From assembly GCA_029062165.1 (NCBI GenBank), contig JAIDQQ010000023.1, positions 417,789-481,788 of the forward strand: a stretch of 64,000 nt of DNA, given 5' to 3'. The notes beneath the pieces were generated by a model. It made no database searches. It had not been told where the DNA came from and saw only the letters and a program-made list of their open reading frames with translations. Shown in pieces: positions 7,865 to 16,080 of this stretch; the stretch's first letter is position 1, and every line of letters starts with the position of its first letter. The position numbers and the translations under genes are program-made. Source of the DNA: Ruminococcus sp. (GTDB lineage: Bacteria > Bacillota > Clostridia > Oscillospirales > Ruminococcaceae).

Positions 7865-10800
7865 ATGCCTGTTATAAACAGAATAAGATTTGTAAATATT
7901 TCATATGACAACAGAAATATAAAAGACTGTATTTTTGATATGTATAATGGTTGTGATGCCCTTATAAATCTTTCAAACGGTGGCGGAAAAAGCGTAATGG
8001 TACAGCTTATTTTCCAGCCTGTAATTCCGGGGGCATCACTCAGCGACAGGAATATTTTCAGCTATTTACCGAAAAATGATACACCAATACATATCATGAT
8101 TGAGTGGGTACTTGATAATACTGAACCGAAACAATATTATCTTACCGGTATATGTATGGGACTTAATAAAGAAAATCCGGCGGAAAAAGACGAACAGAAT
8201 AATCTTTCATACCGTTATTTTACTTATACACATTCGTATACTGCCGGTAACGAATCCGATATTGAACACATACCTGTAAAGGAAGTCAAGGGAAAAACTA
8301 CAGTAATATATAAATATGATACTGTTTTTGAAAAAATAAAATCATTAAGCCGTACGGTACAGGATTTCAGATTTTTTACAAGAAGCAGATTAAGCGAATA
8401 CGAAGAAAATTTATCACAGCACAGAATTTACAGGAGTGAGTGGGAATTACTTAAAAAGATAAATCAGGTAGAGGGCGGACTTATTAACAGTTTTGAAAAG
8501 TACAGGACATCTGACGAACTTTTTGACCATTGGATTTTAAAGACAGTCAGCGATAATTTACAGGCAGGAAGAAAATATTTAATAGAATGTATCACCGAAC
8601 TTGTCAAGCCCATGATTAAGGAAAATGATAATTTATATGAAAAAGAATTATTTGAAAAACTTCTCACTGATGTGAATAATTTCAATAATAATTTCAATGA
8701 CTACTGTAATGTACTCGATACAAGCAGAGAAAAGGAACGTTTTCTTGCGGGAGTACTTAAATATACACGTTCTGAACAACAACGTGCGGAAAAAAGTATG
8801 GAGCAGGCTTTAAAAATTCAGGAAAAATGCAGAGAAGAAGAATTACATATTGACATTGAAGAACTTTCGGAAAGTATAAAAAATTCGTATGATAAAATTC
8901 AGGAAACTGAAAAGAATATCACGGAAACAGAAGAAAAATTATCCGTACTAAAAAAAACGTACGAAGAAAACGAATATAATTACAGATGTATGCAGGCATC
9001 TGAATATTACTGTGAAATAAAGAAATATGAAAACAATCTTAATGCTGAACGAAGTATTATTGAAACTCTTGAAAAAGGTCAGCAGACAATACGCATACGG
9101 AATATAGGATTTACTCTTAACAGGAAATATTCTGATAAAATCGTTGACTATGATAAAAAACTGTCTGAATATAAATATCAGATAAATGAAATCGGAAAAC
9201 AGATAAAAGATTCAGTAAATCGGAAAAAAATACTTGAAAATGAAAAAAACGGTCTTGAAAGAAGTATCGCCATACTACAGAACAACAATGAAAAATTTTC
9301 CGAAGAAAGAAAAAAATACAGGGAAAATTTAGGAGAACTTCCGCAACGTGACATTACAGGAAATCTTATAACTGAAAGCGTTGTACAGATAGGAAATAAT
9401 CTTGAAAATGCCTTGAAATCCGCACAGACCGGAATAAAAAATCTCGATACTGAAAAAAAAGATACGGAAAATAAAATCGTAAAATATAACGCTGATACAA
9501 AAAAACTCCGTAAAGACATTGAAGAAATCCGACAGTGTCTGATAAAAGCAGAAATAAAATACAATAACTGCCTTAAACAGACAGATTCCGTAAAAAATAT
9601 ACTTGCGGAATATGAAATAAATGAAAGATATTTATTTGAAAAAGAAAACAATATAAACATCATAAACGAAAAAATAACCGGATTCAAGGGAAAATCGGAA
9701 GAAATAAAACGTATATTGAATTATAAGTCTGAACTGCTTGAAAAGTTTCGGAAAAAACAGCTTCATATTTCGAGGGAGTTTGCGGATATTCTGGAGAAAA
9801 ACGTCATTGAATATCAGACAGGCGAGGACTTTCTTTCAAACCAGCCCCCTGAATATTTTGAATATCTTGTAAAAGTCAATCCGATGCTTCCGTACTGTTT
9901 CATAGTCAGTGACGGTGATGCTGATAAAGTCATAGATATAAATGAAGATTTTTCAGTTGACAGAGTATGTCCGGTAATCCGGAAAAGTAGTATAGAAAAA
10001 TCATTTTCGGATAAAGATATACATTTTTACAGCCTGTTTAACCGTAAGAGTATATGCCGTGAGACCAAGGAGAATTACGGCGAATATCTCGAAAATGAAA
10101 TAAAGGAACTCAAAGAAAGAGATTTATATTTTGAATGTAAAATTAACAGATGTCGTTCACATCTTGATATGATAGAAAAATTCAGTTATACGGCGGAAGA
10201 ATACAGACTACTTGCAACCGAGGTTGAGAATAACAAAAAACAACTTGAAAATCTGCAACAGGAACTGTCGGCTAAAGAGACAGTTACGGAAAATTTAAGG
10301 AAAAAATGCCTTGAAATTACGGAAAATATATCCGAAGCAAGAAACAGTATTAGAAAAGCAGAAAATAAAATAAATTTGTTTAATGAGTATATCAGACGGG
10401 AAGAAAAGAATATCGCTGAAACAGAAGAACGATACTCACAGGAAGAAAAAGTCGTTGAGATAAGAAATAAAATTGAAATTATTTCCGGAGATATAGAAAA
10501 TTTCCGTCAGGATAAGGAAGAAAAATCACGTAAAATGACAGATACGGAATATAACAGAAAAGAATGTAGAAAGAAATCTGTAAAATATTCTGCATATAAC
10601 TCCGGTGAGTTTATCGACGCACCCGAACAACAGCTTGAAAAAGAATATGAGGAACTTTCTTCCGAAACAAGCAGACAGCTTGCGGAACACAGAAGAATAT
10701 GTGAAGAGATGTCAGAAAAAATAACCATAAACAAAAACAGACTTGATAAATTTTATCCTGAACTTTCCGAAAGTGATTACAACATTGAATATAATGAAGA

Positions 10801-12208
10801 CATTCTTTTAAATCTTGAAAAGAAATCTAAAGACAGCGAAAAACTTCTCAATGAGACCAATGCGGAAATTACTGTCCTTAAAGGGAATTTACGTTCATAT
10901 ACGGAAACATATAAAAGAGAGTTTAAAAAACTTAAACGTTATGACTTGACTGAACGTCTTTCGGATAATGAGATTACAGGAAATTATTCTGTACGTCGTG
11001 AAAAGTGTATTGAAGAAAAGAAATCCGCTGAAATAGCTGAAAGAAATTTCCGTAATGAAGAACGTATTTTATCGGGAAGAATAAACGGACTTGAAAAAAT
11101 TGTACCGTCCGGACTGGTAGAAAGTAATGACATACTCCCGAAGGAGCAGGTAATTGATATTGATTACGAAAGAAAAGAAACTGAACGTCTTAAAACAGAT
11201 GTTCTTGAAAAAATGCGGAATATGAAAAAACTTTATGAAAATATCAGAAAATCGTATGAAAATATCAATGACCCTGTAATAAATAAAGTCATTGAACATA
11301 TGGATTTCCATGATTATGAATCATATGACGAATGTTTCCATTTATATAACGAACTCCGTGAAACCGCTGACAGAATCAACGACGAAATAAAAATGTTATC
11401 TTCCAGACTGGACGGTATAAAAGACAATGTACATCATATAACTAAGCATATTTACGAACACGCCGAAACGCTTTACGAAAAAATAACAGGTATTTTCAAT
11501 AATTCCTATGCAAATATTCAGGGAAACAGAAGACACAGGATAATGAGTATAAATATTCCTCCGAATCCCGACAGACAAGCGGAAAACAGAATAGCAGATT
11601 TTGTAAACAATGAACTTTTAAAGATAAGAAACAATGCCGTAAAGGAAAATTATGATGATATCCGGTTACAGAAAGAAATAAGCAAAGCATTTTCAGACCG
11701 CATAATAATAAATGTTTTTACCGATATGAGTACATATAAGATAAAAGTATATAAAGTCTGTGAAAATTCCGTCAACAGCGGATTGAAATTATGGGAAGAA
11801 AAACATTCTGGTGGTGAAAGATTCATTACATATTTCACAGTTTTTTCGGCACTTACGGCATATGCACGTATGGCATCTTCCGGCGAAAGTAATGAAACAG
11901 TAAATTCGGTATTTTTAAGTGATAATCCGTTTGGTGCGACGTCCTCACCGCATTTGCTTGACGCTCTTGCAGTAGTGAAAAGTAAATATAATCTACAACT
12001 TATATGTTTCACCGCACTGGAGCAGAGTTCCATTACCAAAAATTTTGACCTTATCTATCAGCTTACAATGAGACCGGCAGTACATAGTAACAAATCATTT
12101 CTTGAAATCAGTGATGTAATAAGAAACAATGACGAAATATCCGCCGACAGTAATCTTGAATTTATTTCAGTCCGGAATCAGATGAGTTTGTTTGACGAAT
12201 CGGAATAA
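7865..12208 (+). CDS. jetC: Wadjet SMC-like ATPase JetC
   Basis: JetC is the SMC/MukB-like motor that extrudes DNA loops and, with JetD, senses circular DNA. At 1447 residues it has the SMC plan: an N-terminal head with Walker A LSNGGGKS (36-43), about 1150 residues of Glu/Lys-rich coiled coil broken near the middle by a hinge-like segment (about 640-720, rich in Pro and aromatic residues), and a C-terminal head with ABC signature KHSGGERF (H1314-E1318) and Walker B VFLSDNPFG (D1353). The residue after Walker B Asp is Asn where classical SMCs have Glu; DNPFG is, as I recall, usual in this JetC branch. RBS AAGGAGAG lies upstream. It is the last gene of the operon and ends against a bidirectional terminator shared with the peptide genes on the other strand. 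Confidence 0.88.
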   Translation: MPVINRIRFVNISYDNRNIKDCIFDMYNGCDALINLSNGGGKSVMVQLIFQPVIPGASLSDRNIFSYLPKNDTPIHIMIEWVLDNTEPKQYYLTGICMGLNKENPAEKDEQNNLSYRYFTYTHSYTAGNESDIEHIPVKEVKGKTTVIYKYDTVFEKIKSLSRTVQDFRFFTRSRLSEYEENLSQHRIYRSEWELLKKINQVEGGLINSFEKYRTSDELFDHWILKTVSDNLQAGRKYLIECITELVKPMIKENDNLYEKELFEKLLTDVNNFNNNFNDYCNVLDTSREKERFLAGVLKYTRSEQQRAEKSMEQALKIQEKCREEELHIDIEELSESIKNSYDKIQETEKNITETEEKLSVLKKTYEENEYNYRCMQASEYYCEIKKYENNLNAERSIIETLEKGQQTIRIRNIGFTLNRKYSDKIVDYDKKLSEYKYQINEIGKQIKDSVNRKKILENEKNGLERSIAILQNNNEKFSEERKKYRENLGELPQRDITGNLITESVVQIGNNLENALKSAQTGIKNLDTEKKDTENKIVKYNADTKKLRKDIEEIRQCLIKAEIKYNNCLKQTDSVKNILAEYEINERYLFEKENNINIINEKITGFKGKSEEIKRILNYKSELLEKFRKKQLHISREFADILEKNVIEYQTGEDFLSNQPPEYFEYLVKVNPMLPYCFIVSDGDADKVIDINEDFSVDRVCPVIRKSSIEKSFSDKDIHFYSLFNRKSICRETKENYGEYLENEIKELKERDLYFECKINRCRSHLDMIEKFSYTAEEYRLLATEVENNKKQLENLQQELSAKETVTENLRKKCLEITENISEARNSIRKAENKINLFNEYIRREEKNIAETEERYSQEEKVVEIRNKIEIISGDIENFRQDKEEKSRKMTDTEYNRKECRKKSVKYSAYNSGEFIDAPEQQLEKEYEELSSETSRQLAEHRRICEEMSEKITINKNRLDKFYPELSESDYNIEYNEDILLNLEKKSKDSEKLLNETNAEITVLKGNLRSYTETYKREFKKLKRYDLTERLSDNEITGNYSVRREKCIEEKKSAEIAERNFRNEERILSGRINGLEKIVPSGLVESNDILPKEQVIDIDYERKETERLKTDVLEKMRNMKKLYENIRKSYENINDPVINKVIEHMDFHDYESYDECFHLYNELRETADRINDEIKMLSSRLDGIKDNVHHITKHIYEHAETLYEKITGIFNNSYANIQGNRRHRIMSINIPPNPDRQAENRIADFVNNELLKIRNNAVKENYDDIRLQKEISKAFSDRIIINVFTDMSTYKIKVYKVCENSVNSGLKLWEEKHSGGERFITYFTVFSALTAYARMASSGESNETVNSVFLSDNPFGATSSPHLLDALAVVKSKYNLQLICFTALEQSSITKNFDLIYQLTMRPAVHSNKSFLEISDVIRNNDEISADSNLEFISVRNQMSLFDESE

Positions 12209-12211
12209 TAA

Positions 12212-12239
12212 AAAAAATCCCCTGTCATACAGGGGATTT
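12212..12239. terminator. bidirectional terminator between jetC and the Cys-rich peptide operon
   Basis: Perfect stem AAATCCCCTGT / ACAGGGGATTT with a CAT loop. On the minus strand it is followed by a run of eight or more T, so it is strongest as terminator of the peptide genes; on the plus strand it ends jetC. Confidence 0.85.
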
Positions 12240-12246
12240 ACAGGCA

Positions 12247-12306
12247 TTAACAGCCACAGTTTTTGAGAAGATTGCAGATAAACTTCATGATTTCGTTACA
12301 GCACAT
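12247..12306 (-). CDS. 19-residue cysteine-rich peptide A
   Basis: A very short gene encoding MCCNEIMKFICNLLKNCGC, with five cysteines (2, 3, 11, 17, 19). RBS AAAGGAGG stands 9 nt before the ATG, and the stop TAA is followed by a rho-independent terminator. It is the second of two tandem homologues. 15 of 19 residues are identical to peptide B, all cysteines are kept, the four changes are hydrophobic-for-hydrophobic, and several other codons differ only silently. That pattern argues for selection on the peptide. No leader or modification genes are adjacent. It could be a membrane-active peptide, a metal- or redox-responsive peptide or a signal; I do not recognise the family and assign no function. 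Confidence 0.7.
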   Translation of the reverse strand: MCCNEIMKFICNLLKNCGC

Positions 12307-12344
12307 ACTTCTGAACCTCCTTTATGTAAGATTTTCCGGATAAA

Positions 12345-12404
12345 TCAGCATCCGCAGTTCTTGAAAAGATTGCAGATAAGCTTGAAAAGTTCGTTACAAC
12401 ACAT
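12345..12404 (-). CDS. 19-residue cysteine-rich peptide B
   Basis: First gene of the two-peptide unit, encoding MCCNELFKLICNLFKNCGC. RBS AAGGAGG stands 9 nt before the ATG. A near-consensus promoter lies about 45 nt further upstream, just behind the tspO stop codon. Residues 5-16 would form a short amphipathic helix with hydrophobic face ELFKLICNLF, bracketed by an N-terminal CC and a C-terminal CGC. The 38-nt spacer to peptide A repeats the same sequence around the RBS (ACATAA-AGGAGGT), so the duplication included the translation start region. It lacks a signal peptide; export, if any, would need another route. Function unknown. Confidence 0.72.
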   Translation of the reverse strand: MCCNELFKLICNLFKNCGC

Positions 12405-12447
12405 ACCGCCGTACCTCCTTATGTAATTTCCCTCTTGGGATATTTAT

Positions 12448-12476
12448 ATTATAGCACGGCATTTTCAGAAAATCAA
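12448..12476 (-). promoter_or_regulatory. sigma-A promoter of the Cys-rich peptide operon
   Basis: Minus strand TTGATT, 17 nt, TATAAT, starting 22 nt after the tspO stop. No terminator separates tspO from it, so readthrough from tspO is also possible. Confidence 0.75.
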
Positions 12477-12498
12477 TACAAAAATAATGTCAGAAAAA

Positions 12499-12957
12499 TT
12501 AGTTTATTATGCATATTGCTATGGAAAGATATGTAGCAAAACCACACCATAACAGATACGGAACATTCAGACCGGCTGAAATTTTCCGTACCCGACAGAA
12601 CTGAATCATCATAATCCCGACGAGTATCAGAAGTATCACTGCAAGTATGGCGGAAATTGTCAGCATACGATATCGGAAAAAAACTATACTCCACAGAAAA
12701 TTGACTGCAAGCTGTATGTTATAGATTTTAAGGGAGTAATTTTTTCCGGAAGTGCTTACTAGATATGCGGATATTCCCATAAGAGCGTAAAGGATAGCCC
12801 ATACTACCGGAAAAACTATCGCCGGTGGTGACAGTGGTGGCTGTACGATTTCCGAATAGAACACTGAAAAATCACCGGCAAAAAGTGCCGACAATGCCCC
12901 GATAAGTTCGGCACTCACGACAAAAATAAGTAAATCGGTCAGACTGAATTTTTTCAT
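12499..12957 (-). CDS. tspO: TspO/MBR family membrane protein
   Basis: A 152-residue five-helix membrane protein of the TspO/peripheral benzodiazepine receptor family, known to bind porphyrins and related ligands and linked to stress responses. Recognisable features are the PPLSPPAIVFPVVWAILY segment around residue 40-58 (family motif PxxxPP...VWxxLY), GISAYLV in helix 2-3, and NFLWSIVFF around 88-96. Normal family length. RBS AAGGAG lies upstream of the ATG. The gene is followed on the same strand by the two Cys-rich peptide genes. The physiological ligand is unknown. Confidence 0.9.
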   Translation of the reverse strand: MKKFSLTDLLIFVVSAELIGALSALFAGDFSVFYSEIVQPPLSPPAIVFPVVWAILYALMGISAYLVSTSGKNYSLKIYNIQLAVNFLWSIVFFRYRMLTISAILAVILLILVGIMMIQFCRVRKISAGLNVPYLLWCGFATYLSIAICIIN

Positions 12958-13011
12958 TGGATACTCCTTATATATAATATATCAGATAATATTCAGGAGT
13001 ACCGGAAAATA

Positions 13012-13677
13012 TTACTTTAAGGGATGTAACTTACTGAAAACCGCATAGAATTTTATGGGAATATGCCTGTCAACGTGACATTTTCCGAAAAACCACTTTT
13101 CATACTGACAGGTTTTAATAAGTTCCTCGAAAAATGCATGGACTTCTATTTTCTGAAGAACATCATCTTTGAGACAGTCTTTCAGCGATGCTGGTGGTTC
13201 GTGCGTTACTATATAGTCGACGACGTTGTAATTTTCGTGCAGATTATGTAAAGCACTGGTAATTTCCTCGTGGGTAGGCTGTTCACGTTCCCACCAGTTT
13301 TTACTGTCATACCGGAACTCATAATCATGACTATGTCCGCCACCGAAAGCAAAAATTTTTTTGTTTTCGATTGTAAAAATTTCGCCACGCATAAGATGTA
13401 CGATATTTCCGGCGATTCTGTGAATTTTACCGCCGTTCCATATTTCCACCGGAAATGATTCAAGCAAATCAAAATTTTCGTGACAGCCATCAATAAAAGC
13501 TATGGTATAATCTTTTGCGGAAAGTTTTTTCAGTATGTTTTTTTCATTTTTTGAACCGTCCCATATAAAACCGAAGTCACCGCATATAATAAGAGTATCG
13601 CCCTTATGAATTTTTCTGAAATCGGCTGTTCTGAAGCGTTCAATATCGCCGTGTGTATCGCCTGTTATGTAAATCAT
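13012..13677 (-). CDS. calcineurin-like metallophosphoesterase
   Basis: A 221-residue soluble two-metal phosphoesterase. It has the N-terminal GDTHGD motif (6-11), then ICGDFGFIWDG, a His-bearing third motif (FIDGCHENF in place of the usual GNHE), and VTHEPP near residue 157. The Cys-His in the third motif instead of Asn-His is a visible variation. RBS CGGAGGT precedes the start. It stands alone or with tspO on the minus strand. Such proteins hydrolyse phosphodiesters or nucleotides; the substrate cannot be told. Confidence 0.85.
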   Translation of the reverse strand: MIYITGDTHGDIERFRTADFRKIHKGDTLIICGDFGFIWDGSKNEKNILKKLSAKDYTIAFIDGCHENFDLLESFPVEIWNGGKIHRIAGNIVHLMRGEIFTIENKKIFAFGGGHSHDYEFRYDSKNWWEREQPTHEEITSALHNLHENYNVVDYIVTHEPPASLKDCLKDDVLQKIEVHAFFEELIKTCQYEKWFFGKCHVDRHIPIKFYAVFSKLHPLK

Positions 13678-13761
13678 TTATAATATACCTCCGTTTCTGT
13701 AAATATATTCTATCATATTTTTTCTTTTACGTAAAGCAGAAAAATTTTTTTTAAAAAGGTC

Positions 13762-13790
13762 TTTAAAAATGAAAAATTATCTGTTATAAT
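13762..13790 (+). promoter_or_regulatory. probable promoter of the inactive S11-family gene
   Basis: TTTAAA, 17 nt, TATAAT, about 40 nt upstream of the ATG. The -35 hexamer is weak. Confidence 0.5.
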
Positions 13791-13830
13791 ATATGTATCA
13801 GAAATTTCTAAAAAAAGTAAAGGAGTAAGT

Positions 13831-15219
13831 ATGAAAAAATTTCTATCTGCACTGACGGCAATTTTGATGACACTGCCGTTTCTATGCGTTCCGAAGGCGG
13901 ACGCAGTCAACTTTACACTGAAAACAACTCTCCAGAGTGAATCAGTTGTACTTGTGAATCTCGATAATAACATGATAATCAATGAAAAAAATGCAGATGT
14001 CCGGCAGATGCCCGGACCGTTGGTAAATATCATGACGGCAGTTGTAGTACTCGAAAACTGTCAGAATATAAATCAGGAAATAATGATTGAAGAAGAAGTA
14101 TGCAATGCCATATATGATACGGAATATCCCGACGACATACGCCTTGCCGATATGTACGTTGAAGACCGTTTCACCGTCACTGACCTGCTCTACGCTATGA
14201 TGCTTACATCTTCAATGGAAGCCTCACAGACACTTGCATATTACGTCGGCGGAAGTAATGTAGATAATTTTGTAAACCTAATGAATCAGAAAGCCGAGGA
14301 ATTAGGGCTTGAAAATACACATTTCACGAATCCCACCGGACTTTATGACGAAAATCAATATACTTCCGCACAGGATATGGCAAAATTAACACAGTATGCC
14401 CTTAACGTTTCAATTTTTGAACAGATAGCTACAACTTATACGTATAAACCAACCGTTCCGAACAATGTAAACCATGAAGATTTCAATGAATGGTACTGGA
14501 ATCACTCAAATGAAATGATGAATCCCGAAAGCGAATATTACTATAATTCCGCAAAAGGTATAAAAACCGCTAATCTTCAGGAATACGGACGTAATATAAT
14601 AGCAATCGCAAGCAAGGACGGTAATAATTATCTTGCAGTACTTCTCAAATCGCCTATGACTGACGAGTGGGGAAATCAGATATATTCCCATATTGAAGAC
14701 GCCATGACTATTTTTGACTGGGCATTTACACATCTTTCGTATCAGGTACTGCTGGCAGATACGGCGGAAGTAGGTGAACTGCCTGTTGAACTTGCTTCCG
14801 GAAATGATTATGTTCTGGCACGTCCGAAAAATGAAGTAACAATGTTATGGTACGACGAAATAGACGTAGCTGTAGTAAACAAGTATGATATAAAATGGTA
14901 TAATAAATTTCTGTATGCACCGGTAAAAAAAGGAGACCCACTCGGAGAAGTGACATTGAAGTATAACGGCGAAGAACTCGGCACAGTTGAATTGGTGGCG
15001 GTATCAGACGTTGAACGTTCCACATCAAAGTATAATCTTTATGCGGTAAAACAGTTTATAAGCTCAAAATGGTTCAGGAATACCCTTATAGTATCAATAC
15101 TGTTATGTGTTATATATATAATAGTATGCATATACTGTTATGTCATCTACAGAAACAGAAAGAGAGAAGAAGACGCAAAGCGTCGGGCTACAAGAAGAAG
15201 ACTGAATCAGGAAGAATAA
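13831..15219 (+). CDS. S11-family penicillin-binding protein homologue lacking the catalytic motifs
   Basis: This 462-residue protein has the layout of DacF/PBP5-like D-Ala-D-Ala carboxypeptidases: signal peptide (1-25), peptidase S11 domain (about 30-285), a PBP5-like C-terminal beta domain (to about 385), a transmembrane helix (about 408-435) and a basic cytoplasmic tail. All three active-site motifs are lost. The SxxK position reads PLVN (63-66, context PGPLVNIMTA), SxN reads SSM (127-129), and KTG reads KTA (245-247, context GIKTANLQ). The surrounding fold landmarks (IMTA, NPTGL, GIK) remain intact, so this looks like a pseudoenzyme under selection for structure, not a decayed gene. It should not bind penicillin covalently. 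RBS AAAGGAG precedes the start. A role as envelope scaffold or regulator is inference. Confidence 0.85.
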   Translation: MKKFLSALTAILMTLPFLCVPKADAVNFTLKTTLQSESVVLVNLDNNMIINEKNADVRQMPGPLVNIMTAVVVLENCQNINQEIMIEEEVCNAIYDTEYPDDIRLADMYVEDRFTVTDLLYAMMLTSSMEASQTLAYYVGGSNVDNFVNLMNQKAEELGLENTHFTNPTGLYDENQYTSAQDMAKLTQYALNVSIFEQIATTYTYKPTVPNNVNHEDFNEWYWNHSNEMMNPESEYYYNSAKGIKTANLQEYGRNIIAIASKDGNNYLAVLLKSPMTDEWGNQIYSHIEDAMTIFDWAFTHLSYQVLLADTAEVGELPVELASGNDYVLARPKNEVTMLWYDEIDVAVVNKYDIKWYNKFLYAPVKKGDPLGEVTLKYNGEELGTVELVAVSDVERSTSKYNLYAVKQFISSKWFRNTLIVSILLCVIYIIVCIYCYVIYRNRKREEDAKRRATRRRLNQEE

Positions 15220-15240
15220 TATTTCCGGTATTTCCATAGG

Positions 15241-15272
15241 AATGCCCTCTGTATTTCAGAGGGCATTTTTTC
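15241..15272 (+). terminator. rho-independent terminator
   Basis: Stem AATGCCCTCTG / CAGAGGGCATT with loop TATTT, followed by TTTTTC; lies between the convergent S11-like and amidase genes. Confidence 0.85.
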
Positions 15273-16009
15273 TATATATAGATAAATTCGCTACTTGAAT
15301 AACCTATAGTTCCGTTATAGTTCACTACGTACCAGCCGTCAACCTGACCATTAATCATTACGGTTGCATCATTCGGGATTGACCCTATCACAGCGGAAGA
15401 AATATCGGGTAATTTCCGGATATTCAGTCCTGAACCGTCAGTTATGACAGTACCCCACCGTACAGCAGTAGGAGCAACAAGAGGTATTCCGAAATAGTCG
15501 CATAATGACTGTGAAATATTTCTTGCAATAGTATCGAGATTATTTTTTAACCACGCCTCATCAGCATAATTGTCATGATAGCCGAGTTCACACAGAACAG
15601 CTACAGCATTAGTGCGGAGAACCTCGCCGAGTGAGGAAGTCGGCACAGCACTGACTTTATCGGGAAGAGGGTATATACTTTTCAGATTATTGGCTATTAT
15701 ATTCGCAAGATATTCACTGTCACGACTTTTCGGAGCAAAATATATATCAATACCCCTTAACTTTCCGGCGAGATGTTCCGGACCGGCATTTGAATGGAGT
15801 GCAAGATGTACGTCATAATAAGCGGAATTTGAATCCTTTATCGCACCATTGACATTTCTTGTCGGGTCATTACGTACAAACGCTATACCGCTTGCACGTA
15901 AATAAGGCTCTATCCTGTCCGCAAGGAGATTCATATAAAGTTCTTCATTGCCACTGGTAGCGTACTGATTCCATTCCTGAGTAGATGGGCTTAAAAATAC
16001 CTTTGGCAT
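15272..16009 (-). CDS. N-acetylmuramoyl-L-alanine amidase (Amidase_3) with C-terminal SH3 domain
   Basis: A 245-residue zinc amidase predicted to cleave the MurNAc-L-Ala bond of peptidoglycan. The catalytic domain spans 1 to about 175 with LHSNAG (H72) and the catalytic CELGYHDN (E141); a bacterial SH3 domain follows (about 183-245, GSGLNIRKLPD). The N-terminus reads LSPSTQEWN, the variant start seen in some clostridial and phage amidases where the classical zinc-binding His of GHGG is missing. There is no signal peptide, as in phage lysins or mother-cell enzymes, so export is unclear. RBS GAAAGGAATG. No holin or phage gene is near, so I read it as a chromosomal gene. Confidence 0.85.
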   Translation of the reverse strand: MPKVFLSPSTQEWNQYATSGNEELYMNLLADRIEPYLRASGIAFVRNDPTRNVNGAIKDSNSAYYDVHLALHSNAGPEHLAGKLRGIDIYFAPKSRDSEYLANIIANNLKSIYPLPDKVSAVPTSSLGEVLRTNAVAVLCELGYHDNYADEAWLKNNLDTIARNISQSLCDYFGIPLVAPTAVRWGTVITDGSGLNIRKLPDISSAVIGSIPNDATVMINGQVDGWYVVNYNGTIGYSSSEFIYI

Positions 16010-16080
16010 AAAAAGACATTCCTTTCAGTAGATTGAGAAAATATATCTCATACTATTTTATGCCACAGACGGAATAAATG

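Noticed and set aside
15272..16009. Amidase and GH25 genes as prophage lysis genes
   Set aside because: No holin, portal, terminase or integrase nearby; the genes are interspersed with housekeeping genes.
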